Assembly: GCA_028564705.1 (NCBI GenBank)
Contig: JAPXFQ010000364.1
Location: 3,162,001 to 3,226,000, forward strand
Direction of reading: 5' to 3'
Length of the DNA: 64,000 nucleotides
DNA from: Apricaphanius iberus
Lineage: Eukaryota > Chordata > Actinopteri > Cyprinodontiformes > Aphaniidae
Shown here: piece by piece, positions 33,631-47,700 of the stretch
How the letters are laid out: every line of letters begins with the position of its first letter
Position numbering within the stretch: position 1 is the first letter of the stretch
Made by a program: the position numbers and the translations under genes
The notes under the pieces: model-generated
The model's database searches: none
What the model saw: the letters and a program-made list of their open reading frames with translations, nothing else
Told to the model about the DNA's origin: nothing

Positions 33631-36600
33631 TCATGCACTTAGTAAACTCAGGCTTGCTTTTTATGGAGACAAAAGAACAGGAAGGTTGCTAGATTAAAAT
33701 AGATCCAAGTTACAGAGTCAAGTAGTCAGCAAATGAAGTGCTCCATCACATTAAGAATTTTATATTAATAAATGTCCTCTATAAAGGTTCTACAGGCAGT
33801 TTTTGTTGTTGTTATGCCTAGTCCATTTAGAATATGGTGTTTCCCAGTGGTGTATGTGTGAGTTTCTGTAATTGTTCAGCCAACAAAAAAGGGCTGGGAG
33901 CTCCTGGCTACATCTGCTTATTTTGTGCTTATTTATCTTGGAGACAACCAGACTTTACCAGACTTTACAGTCTATGGTGGCAGCAGTTTTAAGTGCTGCA
34001 CTATGAGTTCTGTGTTAATCATCAGCAATTTATAATCAACGAGGATGCTGACATTTTTTCTTGGATACATTTTTTTAGAAGCTTGTGTGCAGCTAAATCC
34101 AGATTATTTCACACATCTCCTTTCAGCAAAGCGGAAGACTTGTTTTTCTAGAGTGAAGTCACAGAAACAACTAAACTAAACTAGTGTGCCTACACTAAAG
34201 TAAACAACTGACCTGCGCCATCTACTGGATGAAATATTGAGGCTTCAAAATTGACAGAGTGAGACGCAAGATCAAGAAACAGGGCACACACAGAATAAAT
34301 TTCGAAATCTTTACATTTGCTTCTTGCATCTAACTAATTTTAAGTACATTTTACTTTCTTACCGCTTCAGAACCACCTGTTTTTCTGAATGCAGGTTACT
34401 TATTCCTCCACTTTTTTAGCATTTATCTGAAGTTATTTGTTATATTTTTATTCAGTTTTAAGAGTAGCTTAGTTACGAGTCCTTTACCATATTTGATAAG
34501 TTATCACTTTGTTTCATAAAGCTACTATTCTTTTTTGATTCAGCTTTTTGGTGATGCATATGAGTAAACAATAAATATCATCAACAATTTTATTTTGGAT
34601 TTATTTACCTATATATGTCTGGATTTTTATTTTATTTTACAAAAATTCTTTACTTATTCTATTGGCTAGTTATTGAGCAAATTTATTATTTACTATTATT
34701 TATTTATTTCTTCTTCTTATGTTTTGTGTAATTTTATTAAGTAAAACGTAGCCTATATAAAGATAGTGTTTCCTTATTAGCAGCTCTACTTCTGTTGTTT
34801 TTAAGAAGTTTTTTCATTGCCTTTAAAAGCACCATAGTGTATTTGTTAGTGATCGATACAATATCAATCACTATTAAGCATAAGTCTATTGGATTTGCTT
34901 GCTTTTAATCTACAAAACCAATTTGCGTTGCATTTTGTAAGAAAAATGCTATATAAATAAAGCTTGAATAAATGACTGAGATGTAATAATTAATGTATCC
35001 AGTAGAGGTCAGAATAAAACTACCTTTCCACTGTAATAGCTTCTTGTTGATCAAAACCTTGAAGATGTCCAGCATAATATCTGCATAGCTTACGGCCCTG
35101 AAAAAACATATATGTTCACCCATAGAAAATGAAAATGTTGATAAGTCAACTGTTTTAAACGGACTGTGTGAACGTTGTAGACGAATACTGTGATTTTTTT
35201 AAATTACAAATTTAATGAGAAAATAAACTCCCAAAAGGCTAAACTACATTTGGCCTGGAGCCCTCCCAAATTTAGACCACTGGTAGGAGTGAATTGGCAC
35301 AGTCTGTCATGTCCTCTTTCCTAAGAAGCTGTAGGTGGACTTGGATCAGAAGGCTGATTGTTATCATGGTTACAACATGAGACACAAGCTGTCTCTCATC
35401 TGCCTAATGGATACAGTTGTTTCCCTTGTTATTTTTTCCAGCATAAAGACAAAAGGATAGAGTTGTGTAAGTTGCCTTCTGTTGTTCTTTTTGGACTTCA
35501 AAACTGTTGAGTACATTTAGCCTATTCATTTAAAGCATAGATAGACATATAAATTAGCCATGACTAAAGAAGAAAAAAACAAATATCAGATAAATACAGG
35601 ATTGATTAATAGCCTAGTTCAATCTAAAAAAGTGTCATGTCATGTTGAGTCTGTCATGACTAATTAATGCACCACACTCCCTCTTCCTGGTCCTTCTGTG
35701 TTCTCTTGCATAAGTTTAATGACCTGGTTTCCATTAGAAAATGTCATGCAGCGAGATGAACAGAGCTCCATGTATAACCCAGAGAGGCTGGTTGAATAAA
35801 TAAAGCATTCAGAGACCATGAATCCACTTGTTGACCTACAGCGTTTGTTCCACAGGGGGGGATCGAGTTTCATCTCAGTACATTCTGTCCATCTCACAGC
35901 GGCACCTGCAGCTTTTGTATTCCTCATACAAAACTTGCTATCTCTTATTGTTGCTACATTTAGATCACTCATTTTCACCCATCAGTTGTTAATATGGCAA
36001 AGCCCTTTGTGTGTTTTAATAAATGAACAAAGTTCCCGAACAAACCGAACAACGTCAGAGTTCTCCACCACTTGGAATGAATAACCAATAACAATATAGA
36101 GTGCACAGACGGGAGTGACAGGTGGCAATGAAAATTTCCACTCGCTATCTGTCCAGTAATGAATACACGATTAGAAGGGCTCTGTTCTCACAGGTTCCCA
36201 GATTGGAATAATCGAGTTTTAAACTGGTCATTTGTTGTTAGTCAAGCTGCAGTATCTGTCAAACTCTCTCAGCTTTCAGATGGCACATTTTCCTAAAATC
36301 TAGGCCATAAGATGCTGTCTGACAAAAGCAAATAGCATATACAAACAAAAATCTGTTTTATTACTCTGTAGTTTAAGAAATCCTTATTCATCAAAGTAGG
36401 GGAGGAATCCTTTCATTAACTGTAAATATTGGTGTAGCCTAAATAAACTAAACTTGTGTAATCTTAGTATTATACTATGGAGTCAAGTTGAGTGATAAAA
36501 AAAATCCTTAACTTGAAAGTTATTTTGACTCTAGAAAATAGTGGAATCAAATCAACTTGTTTCGACTCAAAGAAGTAAAAACATATCATGGATAATTTTC

Positions 36601-37880
36601 CATGGGTATCCAAACATTTTAGGATAATATTCTTGTTCTTTGTTTCTATTCCATATTTATCAAACTCAAAAGGAACCCTCCACAGACGGACCCCACCTCA
36701 CACCCCCACAAACACTTATTCAAACTCACATGAATTTATATAATCTTGAAGGTTGAAGGTCATACAAGCAGGTTTCCTTCACGTTATGCTAATTTGATGA
36801 CACGTTTACCCTGAATATTAAACCAGCATTGCCAATCATACAATTTCCAACCCATCCCATTTAACGTTTTTGTAAAGGAAAATGTGCCTTGTTAGACAAC
36901 CAGTTTCTCTGTGTGGTTTGCCTAAAATGTGGAGGCAGAACACATGAAAAATAAGAAACCCTTTTCAGTTTAGACATAAGAACCATGCAGTGCTTCCTTA
37001 CTTCCTTATAATCATAATGTAGACCAGCAATTTTGAGCATGACCACAAACTGACCTCAAAAATCGCTGTCCTGCAAAATAATAAAACTAAAGGCAATGCT
37101 CACTATTTTCTAGATATTTTTACTTTAATATCACTAGGAAAGTTAAAGACACTGGACAAACATTTTCTCTATTATCATTCAACATTTATATATATTGTTT
37201 CCCCCCTCTAGAACAACATGCCAGTGTCATTTTTTTTAAATTGTGTTATTTTGTATGTTGTTGTAAACTCATTTAATTAAGTTACTCTTTTAAATACAAA
37301 CAGAATAGAAGCACAAATACACATTTTTTTTTTGGAGTAGCTTGTCAAATATGACAATGTAGACCCAGTAAGTCTTCAGAGATCTGCTTACTAAATGTTC
37401 TCAGGACTAGAAATAAACAAGGGGAGGCAGCATTTACTTTAGTTCCTATGCTTTGGAACAATCTGCCTGAAAACCTGAGATGTAGACAAACTGAAGGAGT
37501 AATGAACTGTTGGCCTGATCACTGGTGAGGGATTGAAAAAGTCAGCACTGTTCTTACAGAGCAAAATATTCCACAGACAGGTTATTTTCAGATGTTTATG
37601 TTTTTATTTTTGACAATTAATCTGACACCAACTGAGATGGCAGCTGTGACAACAGCTACCTTTAAACAAAGTTGGTTGAAACAGTTATTTGATTTATTTC
37701 CTGCATGCAATGAGAGACAGATCAAGCATTTCGTCCTGATCTTTGTCTGACAAAAATCGGACTTACAACCTAGCTTTATACAAGTTGGTCACTCCCAGTA
37801 ACATTCCACTCTTTTCCACTAACGCCCACTCTGAGGTCCCGGAGATATTTATTACCACAATACCCAGTGGGTCCCCACCC
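33631..37880. other. Intergenic, gene-free
   Basis: About 4.2 kb of AT-rich DNA. At 34917-34970 a GCTATATAAATAAAGCTTGA tail marks a dispersed repeat end. No gene, no RNA and no tropomodulin fragment were found. Confidence 0.5.
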
Positions 37881-37884
37881 AAAC

Positions 37885-38895
37885 CAGTAGATAAATTACC
37901 TTTATTACTCCCACAATTTGAAAATTTGCTCTGTTGCAGCATGAGGTGCACAGACAGAAAAAACAAGCAAAGAGATAAAAACACATACACAGTAAGAAAC
38001 AATGCTATTGAAAATAAACAGATAATTATAGTTAAAAACTAAATAAATAAAGAGCTGCCTACTTTTTTTGTATTTTGCGTCAGCGGCCGCCGCAAGGTCT
38101 GTTATAAAGTCTAACAGCAGCTCGAAGGAAAGACCTTCTGAATCTTTCCCTCGAACATCGCGGATGCAGCAGCCTGTAAAGGAGCTGCTCACTGCACTCA
38201 GAATCTTCTACATGGGGTGGGAAGTGTTGTCCATAAGGTATGACAGCTTAGCCACCACCTTCACTGGGTCCAGAGGGGATCCTAGAACGGAACTGTCCCT
38301 CCGGATCAGTTTGTCCAGTCTCTTTCTGTCCCCAGCAGACCACACTGTAAAAAATATAAACGAAGCCACTACAGAGTCATAAAGTCCTTAAAAGTGGTCC
38401 TTGCACTCTGAAGGATCTAAGCCTAGCAGTAGGTATAACCCTTTATTGTAGAGTGCTTTTGTATTATGTGTCGAGTCCAGTTTATTATTCGGATGAACAC
38501 CAAGTTACTTGTAGGTCTCCACAACCTCAGTGTCCATACCTTGGATGTTCAGTGGATGCAGGGGAGGATGTTTGTGCCTGCGAAAATATACCAGCAGCTC
38601 TTTGGTCTTTCCAGTGTTGATGTGGAGGTAGTTCGACTTGTACCAGTCCACAAAATCCTGAGTCAGTTCTCTGTACTCCTTGTCATCCCCTTCAGTTATG
38701 AGGCCGACTATTGCAGAGTCATCTGAGAACTTCTGCAGAAAGCAGTTTGTGGAGTTGTATGAGGAGTCTGCAGTGTAGATGGTAAAGATGAATGGTGCCA
38801 GAACTGTTCCCTGTGGGGCCCCCGTATCCTTATCTGTCCCATTGTCCTTAGGCTATGATTGCCTCTGTCCTCTTGATAGAATCTGCAGCTGGGTC
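37885..38895 (-). mobile_element. 5'-truncated LINE (L2/Rex1-like), dead
   Basis: Minus-strand remnant of a non-LTR retrotransposon. Readable reverse-transcriptase segments in order: FADDSAIVG-type motif (about 38730-38700), then KTKELLVYFRRHKH (about 38610-38570), then DRKRLDKLIRRDSSVLGSP and YLMDNTSHPM followed by an in-frame stop (38340-38205). The 3' end is AATTGTGGGAGTAATAAAGG near 37900, the usual LINE tail. Frameshifts and stops are frequent. The 5' part is missing beyond about 38.9 kb, next to a run of C (38888-38901). Confidence 0.75.
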
Positions 38896-38899
38896 CCCC

Positions 38900-40600
38900 C
38901 CCCCCCCCCCAATAACAAGCCATATGTTTGCTTAAAGCAACGTTTCTTTCACAAGTTAAACAACCTTAACCATGACTATGATTGCTTATTTTTCCTTCAA
39001 ATAACAAAATTTTATTATTTTGTGTTTTACATACTGAGCTCTCCTTTAAAACAACACTTGGTGGTGTTTTACATATTTAACACATTTCCTTGGATTCTTT
39101 TGTAAAGCTCTTTGGACCTCTTTACTTGTACCATACAAATAAACATATCATACACATACCTCTTGTGACATCATAAAAGGCATAATGCAACTGATTAAAG
39201 CTCTTTGAGTACACTCATATGTATTATTTTTCATTTTCTTCCATCTTGATTTGAGTGGGTTATTTTTAAGTTCTCAAATGAAAGATAATTACTTGCACGT
39301 TGTAGAAAATCGGTTAATCCATATTTCAGAACACTGCAGTGATTTCAGGAAACCTTTCGTAGCAAAAAAACCCATTAAGCATGTATATCAGGCCAGACCC
39401 AGCTGGAACCCAAATGCCTCAAAATCTTTGTAGAACTCTGCCCAACATCCATGGTTTAATATATTGTTTTCTCATGCCAGCTGACCATCAGCACAAATTT
39501 ACACAAAGCAAAATTAGCGTTTTTCCCCCTTTCTCTTCACTGCAATTTTAAAATAACTTTTATTGTGGTTGAAATCTTTTTCAACCCTGTGTGGGTTTTT
39601 TTATCAGCATAAATTTGTTCGTGAACTAAAAATACACCAGTGTATTCTATCTTCAATTGCTTTGTTTAGTTGATGACAATATGATTACCGTGAATGGTGG
39701 ATATGTTAAACATGTCTATAAACAGTCAGTTCTTTGTTTAGCAGATTGAATTATTTTCCACCTTGGGAAAATCCCGTTTATCATTTATAGCCATAAGCAT
39801 CTGTTAGGAGTAGACAATACATAGTTTCTGTCACATGCCTGTCAAATCATCTCGTTTCACAGTCTCTGGCCACTTTACAGGACTCACATTTCCCAGATAG
39901 AGGGGGGAGGGATCACAGAGACCTGCTAAACCTTTGTATACACTGTGAAAGTATAACTCAATTATTTATTCTAATTAAGTATCAGATGTTTTGTCTGTGT
40001 TTCTGTATGGCCTGTAAGAGTCCACATATCAGATGTATTTGTGAGTTTTTTTTTAAATTCTAAGTTAAGAATAGTCTTCATTCACTTATAATTGTTAATT
40101 TGATTTTCAAATTTGATTTTTTATTTTAGAATTAAACGTTTGAAGTCAAAACCGTGCAAAGAATGATTGTTTGCTTTCGTTCCTAGTAGGCTAGATGTAA
40201 ACACTGTACAAAGTCAACACTAGCTCCTATAAACAATAGTCTTGAGAGGGCTTGAATAAAGAAAAAAGAAAATCCCTAAATACATCTGTAGCTTAAGTGC
40301 AATAGATTATTTTGTTGAACAATAAATGGAAATAAATGGATTGTGGAACTTTTAAAAATAATCAACATAAAGTAAAAGTGGAGTAAAATTCCAAATTACA
40401 CTTAAAAAAAATCTGAACCACATTTAGCAACAATTACAGTAAGATTTGGTTCTGTAGTTTTATTGTACTAATGTCATAGTCTGATACGACAACTTTAAAA
40501 AGTTTAGTATAAGATTAAAAACCACTTGTTTGTTTTAGAATTGTTGTTTTAACAATGTCCAAGTTAAATTTGTAATAATATCGATAGGATACCAACCTGA
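38900..40600. other. Intergenic, upstream of LYSMD2
   Basis: AT-rich, no gene or bounded element recognised. Confidence 0.5.
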
Positions 40601-40639
40601 GAACTATTTTGAAAGTCTAACCGGAAGTTTAGGGTTCCT

Positions 40640-40863
40640 TTAACGTACAACGATCAACGTAGCGGGTTAACACCGCGAGAGGGGACCTGTGAGGTTGTCT
40701 TCCCCAAACATGCTTCGTTTCCCCATTGTTGACGAATCCAAAATGACACGGGATGGAACTCTTCCTGCCGCTTAAACCTTCGCTGTAGTACGGCAGCAGA
40801 GAGACACCCGGGGCGTTTAGACAAACAGAGGTATCTGCCCTCTACATTTATACAGGAGAGAAG
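40640..40863 (+). promoter_or_regulatory. lysmd2: LYSMD2 promoter / 5' UTR
   Basis: GC content rises at about 40640. The ATG lies in GAGAAGATGGCGGAG, a match to the YY1 consensus AANATGGCGG, which is often found over start codons of TATA-less promoters. No TATA box seen. The transcription start is not determined. Confidence 0.4.
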
Positions 40864-41109
40864 ATGGCGGAGTTCTCTCCCGTCCTGCCGATGCGGGATG
40901 GAGGAGGACGACTTGCCCAACCCATCTTCCCTCGGTCCAGGTCCGGTTCGGAATCCGAGAGCGAACTGTCCCAGAGCCTGGCCCGGACCAAGATCCGTTC
41001 CTACGGAAGTACAGCCAGCGTCACTGCATCCCTCGGGGAGAAATACATAGAGCATCGGGTTGCAGACAGTGACACTCTGCAGGGGATCGCTCTCAAATAC
41101 GGTGTGACG
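40864..41109 (+). CDS. lysmd2: LYSMD2 exon 1
   Basis: 82 codons, ends GGTGTGACG|GTACGT in phase 0, splitting the LysM domain between GVT and MEQ exactly as in the human protein sequence. The start context is GAAGATGG. Confidence 0.92.
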
Positions 41110-41743
41110 GTACGTATGAAAACATGACTGCAATCATAAGCGCCTGACACATCAACAATAATCAGCCACAGCATCACCTTGGTATAATTACATTTTGGCT
41201 CTTCTAGTGTGTGTTTTTTATTCACTAAACTCCATTATTTGGTTAATTTGGAGCCTATCTGCACTCAGGTTGTGGCTAGGTGAGTTGTTTGTGCCCTTTT
41301 TGCCACAGGAACTATACTATAATTGTAATGTCCCCTCATTTGCCAGGTTCTTAGTTCTCAATTTTACTCTCAGTTCCTCTGTTTGTTACCAACGTTGATC
41401 AAATAAGCCAGAACACTTTTATTTTGTGCATATAATTTGGATTTTTTTTCTCTTATTTATGGGGATTATAATTCATAGTGTTTTGTGCTAACTTTGTTAT
41501 CCATTAAAGCAATTATCTCTCACTCCAAAACGGTTCATCAAAGACAGAAGAAAAGGTGGACAGGGGAATTTTTTTAAAAATTCCAAATAATCAAGGGAAC
41601 ATGGCTTAGTGACTATGTTAACGGGCAGTGTCAGTATTCGGGTTATGGTCAGGTTAAAGTCACTATTCAGGTTTCTGGAACATTAAAAATAACCCGTTTG
41701 CATGCGTGAGCAGAGAGAGAGCTACTCCTGTATACATGGAATT

Positions 41744-41795
<52 letters not shown>

Positions 41796-44700
41796 GAAAG
41801 CACATACAAGAAGTTCCTCTACCCAAAAGACTAACATTCCTTGCGAATAGAACATGCGCAGAACACAAACCAATGTTCCTTTTGATGGGGATATGCTGAT
41901 ACGCATTTACATGACCAAATATTCGGGTTAGAAATAGTGATGCACCGATACACTACTGGTATAGTGTATTGGCCCCAATACCATCTAATGTACATGTATC
42001 GTATCAGTTGGAATTAACCGGTACCCTGAACCAATACTTCAAATGTGAAAAATCACAAAAAAGGTAAATCTTTCAATAGAAATTTTTGTTTTGTGGTCAT
42101 TTTAGATTTTACATCTGTTATTTTGTCTTAGATCTGTTTAATTAGTAAAGTCTGTTGCCTTTAGTCTCTCCAAGAAAAGTATAAGGAGGAATGCATACAG
42201 TTTATTTATTCAACAATAATCTCTGTATCGGGTATCGACAGATACACAAACCCCAGGCAATGGTATCAGAATCATGACTGAAAGAGTCAGATTGGTGCAC
42301 CCCTATTTAGACAAAGGGGTACCCCAGGGATCATATTCGGGTTTTCAGGTGTTTACATGGCTGTGCGTGACCGGGTTATTGCTAATATTCCGATTTGGAA
42401 ACGGTTATTGACTACATGTAGTTACTGTTTTCTTGCTGATTCAGAACTTCATTTGAGTAAATTCATTAGATTATATTAACATTTTCCATTCTTAGCATTT
42501 CATTTATAGACCATGACACTACCACAGCTCTGTTTTATACATGGGAATGTACTCTCTGCTTTAACAACATAGTGTCTTTTTCGTCCAGCTAGTTCTGTAG
42601 TTACCTCAAATTTACTTGGGTAAATGGTTCAGAAATTAGCTTAGGTGACTTTTTCTGTCCCTTTCACGTGACTTTTTAGGCTGACATGTTTCCTCCAGAA
42701 ATTTATGAAGCAAAAACAGCGGAGTGCAACTGAGTATGGACAAGTCAGAAAGCCTTTTTTAGCGTTGCCCGAGCCCACCACAGCACAGTTGGGCTCCTTG
42801 GAACCAAAATATTAGAGGACAGCGTCAGTCTCACAAACCTAAGCAGACAGTTTCATAAGTGCGTGTTAAAATATGCACAATAGGGGAAAAAAGTATGTTT
42901 TTAGGAAAAAACCCTCAATATTTCATGCAAGTTGTTTCCTGAAATTTATTGCATGCTGTTTGAATAGAGAAAAAAATCCCCCTTAAAGATCTAAACTACA
43001 AAACTTTTTTTTTTTCTATCACTCTCATATACCAGATGGAGCAAATCAAACGAGCCAATAAGCTGTTCAGCAATGACTGCATCTTCTTGAGGAACAGCCT
43101 CAACATCCCTGTGGTGTCAAAAAAGCGCTCGATTTTTAATGGACTTTCCCTGGAGTCTCCTGACGGGGACGGGGAGACGGCATGCCAGGACGCGCATATA
43201 CCCCACGTTCTGACGCAGGACATCGAGGGACCCTCGCCACCCTCATCCCCTCCCCCCGAGGACTCCAAACCCCCCCAGCCTCAGCCCGAGGAGCTGTCGG
43301 CCAAAGACTTCTTGCACAGACTGGACTTGCAAATCAAACGGTCAAAGCAGGCCGCTCAGAGACTGAAGGACGAGGAAGTAAGGTGAGTTGCCCCCATCCT
43401 CCCCTCTTGAGACAGCTTCTTCTTGGATGTGTGTTGTCACAGTTTCAGACCACACTGTAGAAGCAGTTGGTTCGATTTTAACGTTGTTTCATGAATCATA
43501 TCTTCTTTAAATGTCCAAATCAGACAATCTTGTTGAACTTCACATCAGAATGTGTCTGATTTAAGGTGTTTAAGGCTGAGTGTTGCTTCATGAAGAACTG
43601 CTTGCAACTAACAACTTCTTCTTAGTCCGATAAAAGCCAGCAAATGTTCTTGCTTTGCAGGCCAAGCCGTCGTTGATACATCTGCTTGTAAACTCCAGTT
43701 TCCAGTCTGCCACAAGCCTTCCATCAGCCTTGTTTTGGTCAGATGAGCCTATACACAAATGTCATTTGAGGCTGGAAACACAACTTGGTTAAATAGAAAG
43801 TGTGTTGTTTGGGGACAGGAAGCTGTTTCTACAGAAACATTTTACCAGGTGTGAAACACGGTGGTTTTAGTATCATGGTTTGCGACTGTTAGATCGAATC
43901 TGTATCGAGACTGCATGCTAAAGATAATAGTAGATGTTAATTGCAAATTAATCTACCAATTTGTGAATTGAATCATCAGTGTATCAGCTAACTAATTTAA
44001 TCACAGACAAAACTATTACTTCAGACCCCATCTTAAAAGGCTTGTAATTCCTGATTTTAATTGTTCAAACCTCAAATAGACCTTGATGTACATTAATACG
44101 CGCAGTGGAAACCATCTTAGAGCTACTGCAGATGCTACTACGGTCTTCCTTATCTCTGCTTCCAGGGGTACAGCTATATAGCCCCAAGGAAAAAGGAATG
44201 ATGGTGCATTCCATTTACCCTGGAAGTCAGAGCGCAGAAGTGGGTTTGATGTCACCACCGAGCAAGCAACGTTCCAGTTAATATAGTCGGAAAAAATCGA
44301 GGCAAGGCCAAGCTTGCCAAAGTTGGTACCTCTTACAAGCATCGTTTTAAACTGTACTTAAACTCATGCAAACACCAGTTCTATTTTGTTAAGCTTAGAG
44401 TTACAGACTCTACGTGTAACATAGATTTTTTGCTGTATTCTTGCGAAATAAAAATGTGTCCACCACAGCTACTATTGTTGATACGAGGGACGGACATATT
44501 AAAAGTAGAGGTCGGGGCAAGAAAAAGTCTCAGACTTTCCAACTGGAAAGTCCGACTTCGAGGGGTATTCCAGTTGTTTTTTTCCCCACTCGGATGTCGG
44601 AATTTCCGAGTGCCAACTAAAAATAGAAGTCACCATTATGGTGCGTTCACACCTCACTCTTTGTCTGCGTCAAGCAACGCTCCCAACGCATCTAGTTTGA

Positions 44701-47700
44701 CGTATATTCATTTTTAAGCTGAAGTTTGCAAAGCACGTTTCTCTGCCGCTAAACACTAGCTGATCGTGATTGGCTAGACATCGTCGACATAGGACGACGT
44801 TACTACAGTGAGACGCTCTGATTGGTTGGTGCACTGTGACCAATTCTGTCGGGCAGGGTATTTCAGCTTCCCAAGCTGTATTTCCTTTCAAACATTTTAG
44901 ATGTGCTCTACGAAAAAAATCCACAAATATATGGACCTTCTGGGAATAATTTGAGGTCATGTTCCATAGAAAAATCTCCTAACGTTGAAATGTGAATTGG
45001 CAGTGGTCCACTGTACAAGCTAAGTAACAACCTTTGTTTTAAAGAAGGATGAAAATAATATCATCCTGATGGCAAATGTTTATAAAAATAAATCCATGAA
45101 TATCTAAGATTAAAAGGTTTTCCTTATAAATACATTACAATTGATAGTTTTTTCTTTTTTGAGACAATAATGTATAGGAACTAGGACTGACTGTTAATGC
45201 AGTACAAGACTGAAACGTAAAAATAATGAAGCAATTACTAGACTATAGTTTCATTATTAAATAGATTCTCTTTAGAAAATTTTCAATTTGTGGAATGGAT
45301 TGTCTGGAAGGAAGGACTATCAATCAGTGCGCTGTTTGTTCCCTGGAGTTAATCTGAGTTTGTTTCATTAGAGGTAGAAAGTCAAACAGGGATGCAGTCT
45401 GTGTTTGCTCTGGGATGGTGTGGAAACAACGACGTCAGTCTCCGTTTGCCTAAACACACAGCGGCTAATGCCGAGCTTGCAGCTCGTTTATTTGTTAGAC
45501 AGCAAAACCGGGTGAAAAAGCTAGAGCTTTGGGGTCAGAAACTAAAAGCAAAGCTAAAGGTAGCGCTACGTTCTGACAATAGATCGACAGAACCGCTTTA
45601 GAATGGGGCTTAAGTGGAAACGGAGCATACATCTTGACTCACTCCACTATAATAGTGATGCAACAACTATAGCTTCCCCTATCTGAATGAAAGAACACAC
45701 TACACCTTTGCAGCTGACAGGCAGACATGCATGCCCTCTGTCTCAACATGCTTGTGAGGAGAACATGCTTAGACCAGCTGCTGCAGGACAAATCTCTTGC
45801 TTACAGCTTACATACCTGACAGTTGCATAACAAGGCATCTGGCTGGTACAACACAGAAGGCCATTTTCTACTCTTCATTTCACTTTTTATATCAGATGAC
45901 AGGGACCTCTGACAATCACACACTGAATTTTGAAAAAAGGTTTTATTCTTAGCGGGGGATTATCTTAAAGAACACATAATTCTGCAAGCTGTGATCATTT
46001 CCTTTGCATGCAAAGCTTGTGTGAGGCACCAACAAAGTGGGAAGTTGCTCAAATAAAAAAGTTCATGCTCTTTACACTTTTTGCATTTTGTCATATTATA
46101 ACCACAAACTTTAATGTGTTTTAGATGATCGATGAACAAAAGTAGTTCATAATTTGAACCTGAAAGAATACCGTTTTCAAAATCTTAAAAACAAACAAAC
46201 ATAAAGTGTCCCGTGAAAATGCATCTGAACCGTCAGACTTAGATTCTTTTGTTTAACCATCTTTTGATCCTTGTATGACGGTGAATTCTTTGGAGTCATG
46301 TTTTTACCAGCTTCACACATCGTCAGATTAACATTTTTGCACATTCTTTGTAAAATAGCTCAAACTTGGTCAGGTTGGAAAGAGAACAGTCTGAAATTTT
46401 TTTTTAAAGTCTTGCCAAATATTTTCAATCGGATCTTGGTTTGGACTTTGGCTAGCCTATTCTGTCACATAATAATGCTTTGATCTAAGGCATTCTATTG
46501 CAGCTCTGGCTGTAAGTTTATTGTCCTGCTGGAAGGTAAACCTTCATCCTAGTCTCAAATCTTCTGCCTCTTCACAGTTTTTCTTCCTTATATGCTCTGT
46601 ATTTTGTTCATCAACTCTGGCAAAGCTTCTCTATGGTCTAATCTGACAAGGGTGGCTTCTTCACCTTGTAAGCTGTGCCCTTCGATGGCTGGTGGCAAAC
46701 CGCTACATGGTCTTCTTAAGCCTAGTTTATGCTTCTCTGACTGCAAATTTGCACTCAGACGCAGACGTATTGACGGAGATGTTTTTCGTTTATGGTTCTC
46801 AATTTTTTCCTCTCCACTCTCCATTGTTTTTTCGGCATTGCTCACCCAGGACAGCAGGGGGCGCTAACTTTTCATGACGTCTGCCTACTATTACATCTTC
46901 CTTTCAGTTTTTTTCTAGGCTTGTATTATTAGGCAAAAGGCTGCATTAACTACTGATTACAGCGACTATAGAGCCCTATATCTGGTGAAGCGATCTCTGC
47001 TTTTGACCAATCAGATGCATACTCTCCGTTGACGAAAACGCATAATAAAAAAATGGGGCTCTACTCTGTGCATCCTTGCGTAGGTAACGGAGAGCCCTTG
47101 CGTTGACAGATAATGGCGTTGCGTCAGTCCTTCTCTGCCAAAACGGAGAAGCATAAACAAGGCTTTAGAGTGTCTTTCAATTGTGGGTTTTGTCTTGATG
47201 CTATTCAATAAAAGGCCAAAAGTGTGAGTAAAAGATTAGGATGTGATCTAGGTGCCCAACCATGTTTTGATAGGTTTACAGTTGTACTGTGATGTACAGA
47301 ATCTGTTCTCTGATTAAGAATTGTTTCTCATAATTCCTAAAGATTGATGTGTTTGTTCAAAGATTGCTTTAACCCTTAAACGTTGTCTGCCCTTTTTTAA
47401 GTTAAAATAGGAAGAAAAAAAAGTCAAGATGGGCATTTTAAGGCTTAGATGTTAGAAGAAATACAGTTTGTCCTGGTGAACTTTAACCTCACCCACTGTC
47501 ACACTACTGAATTTCTACATGTGCGCTAGGTGTGAAGGGATAAAAACCAAGATGGCGTCAGATGCTAGCATTAACATTAGCCTAGTACCGTTGTTCTGAC
47601 AGGGCACCAAACCTATCACAATAGCATACCTCTGGGTAATGTGCAGCAGTGAATTTGCAGAATTTCTAGCAAGTGCAGTCGTAAAATTGTGTATTGTTGT

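Larger units (their letters stand above)
41110..43035. other. LYSMD2 intron 1
   Basis: Contains the (TA)n run and a hAT MITE (listed separately); otherwise no gene. Confidence 0.5.

Noticed and set aside
40654..41133. 159-aa open frame on the minus strand
   Set aside because: Shadow of LYSMD2 exon 1 and its GC-rich 5' UTR.
43640..43910. Mariner/Tc1-like fragment
   Set aside because: Too decayed to define ends or family; mentioned in the intron entry only.
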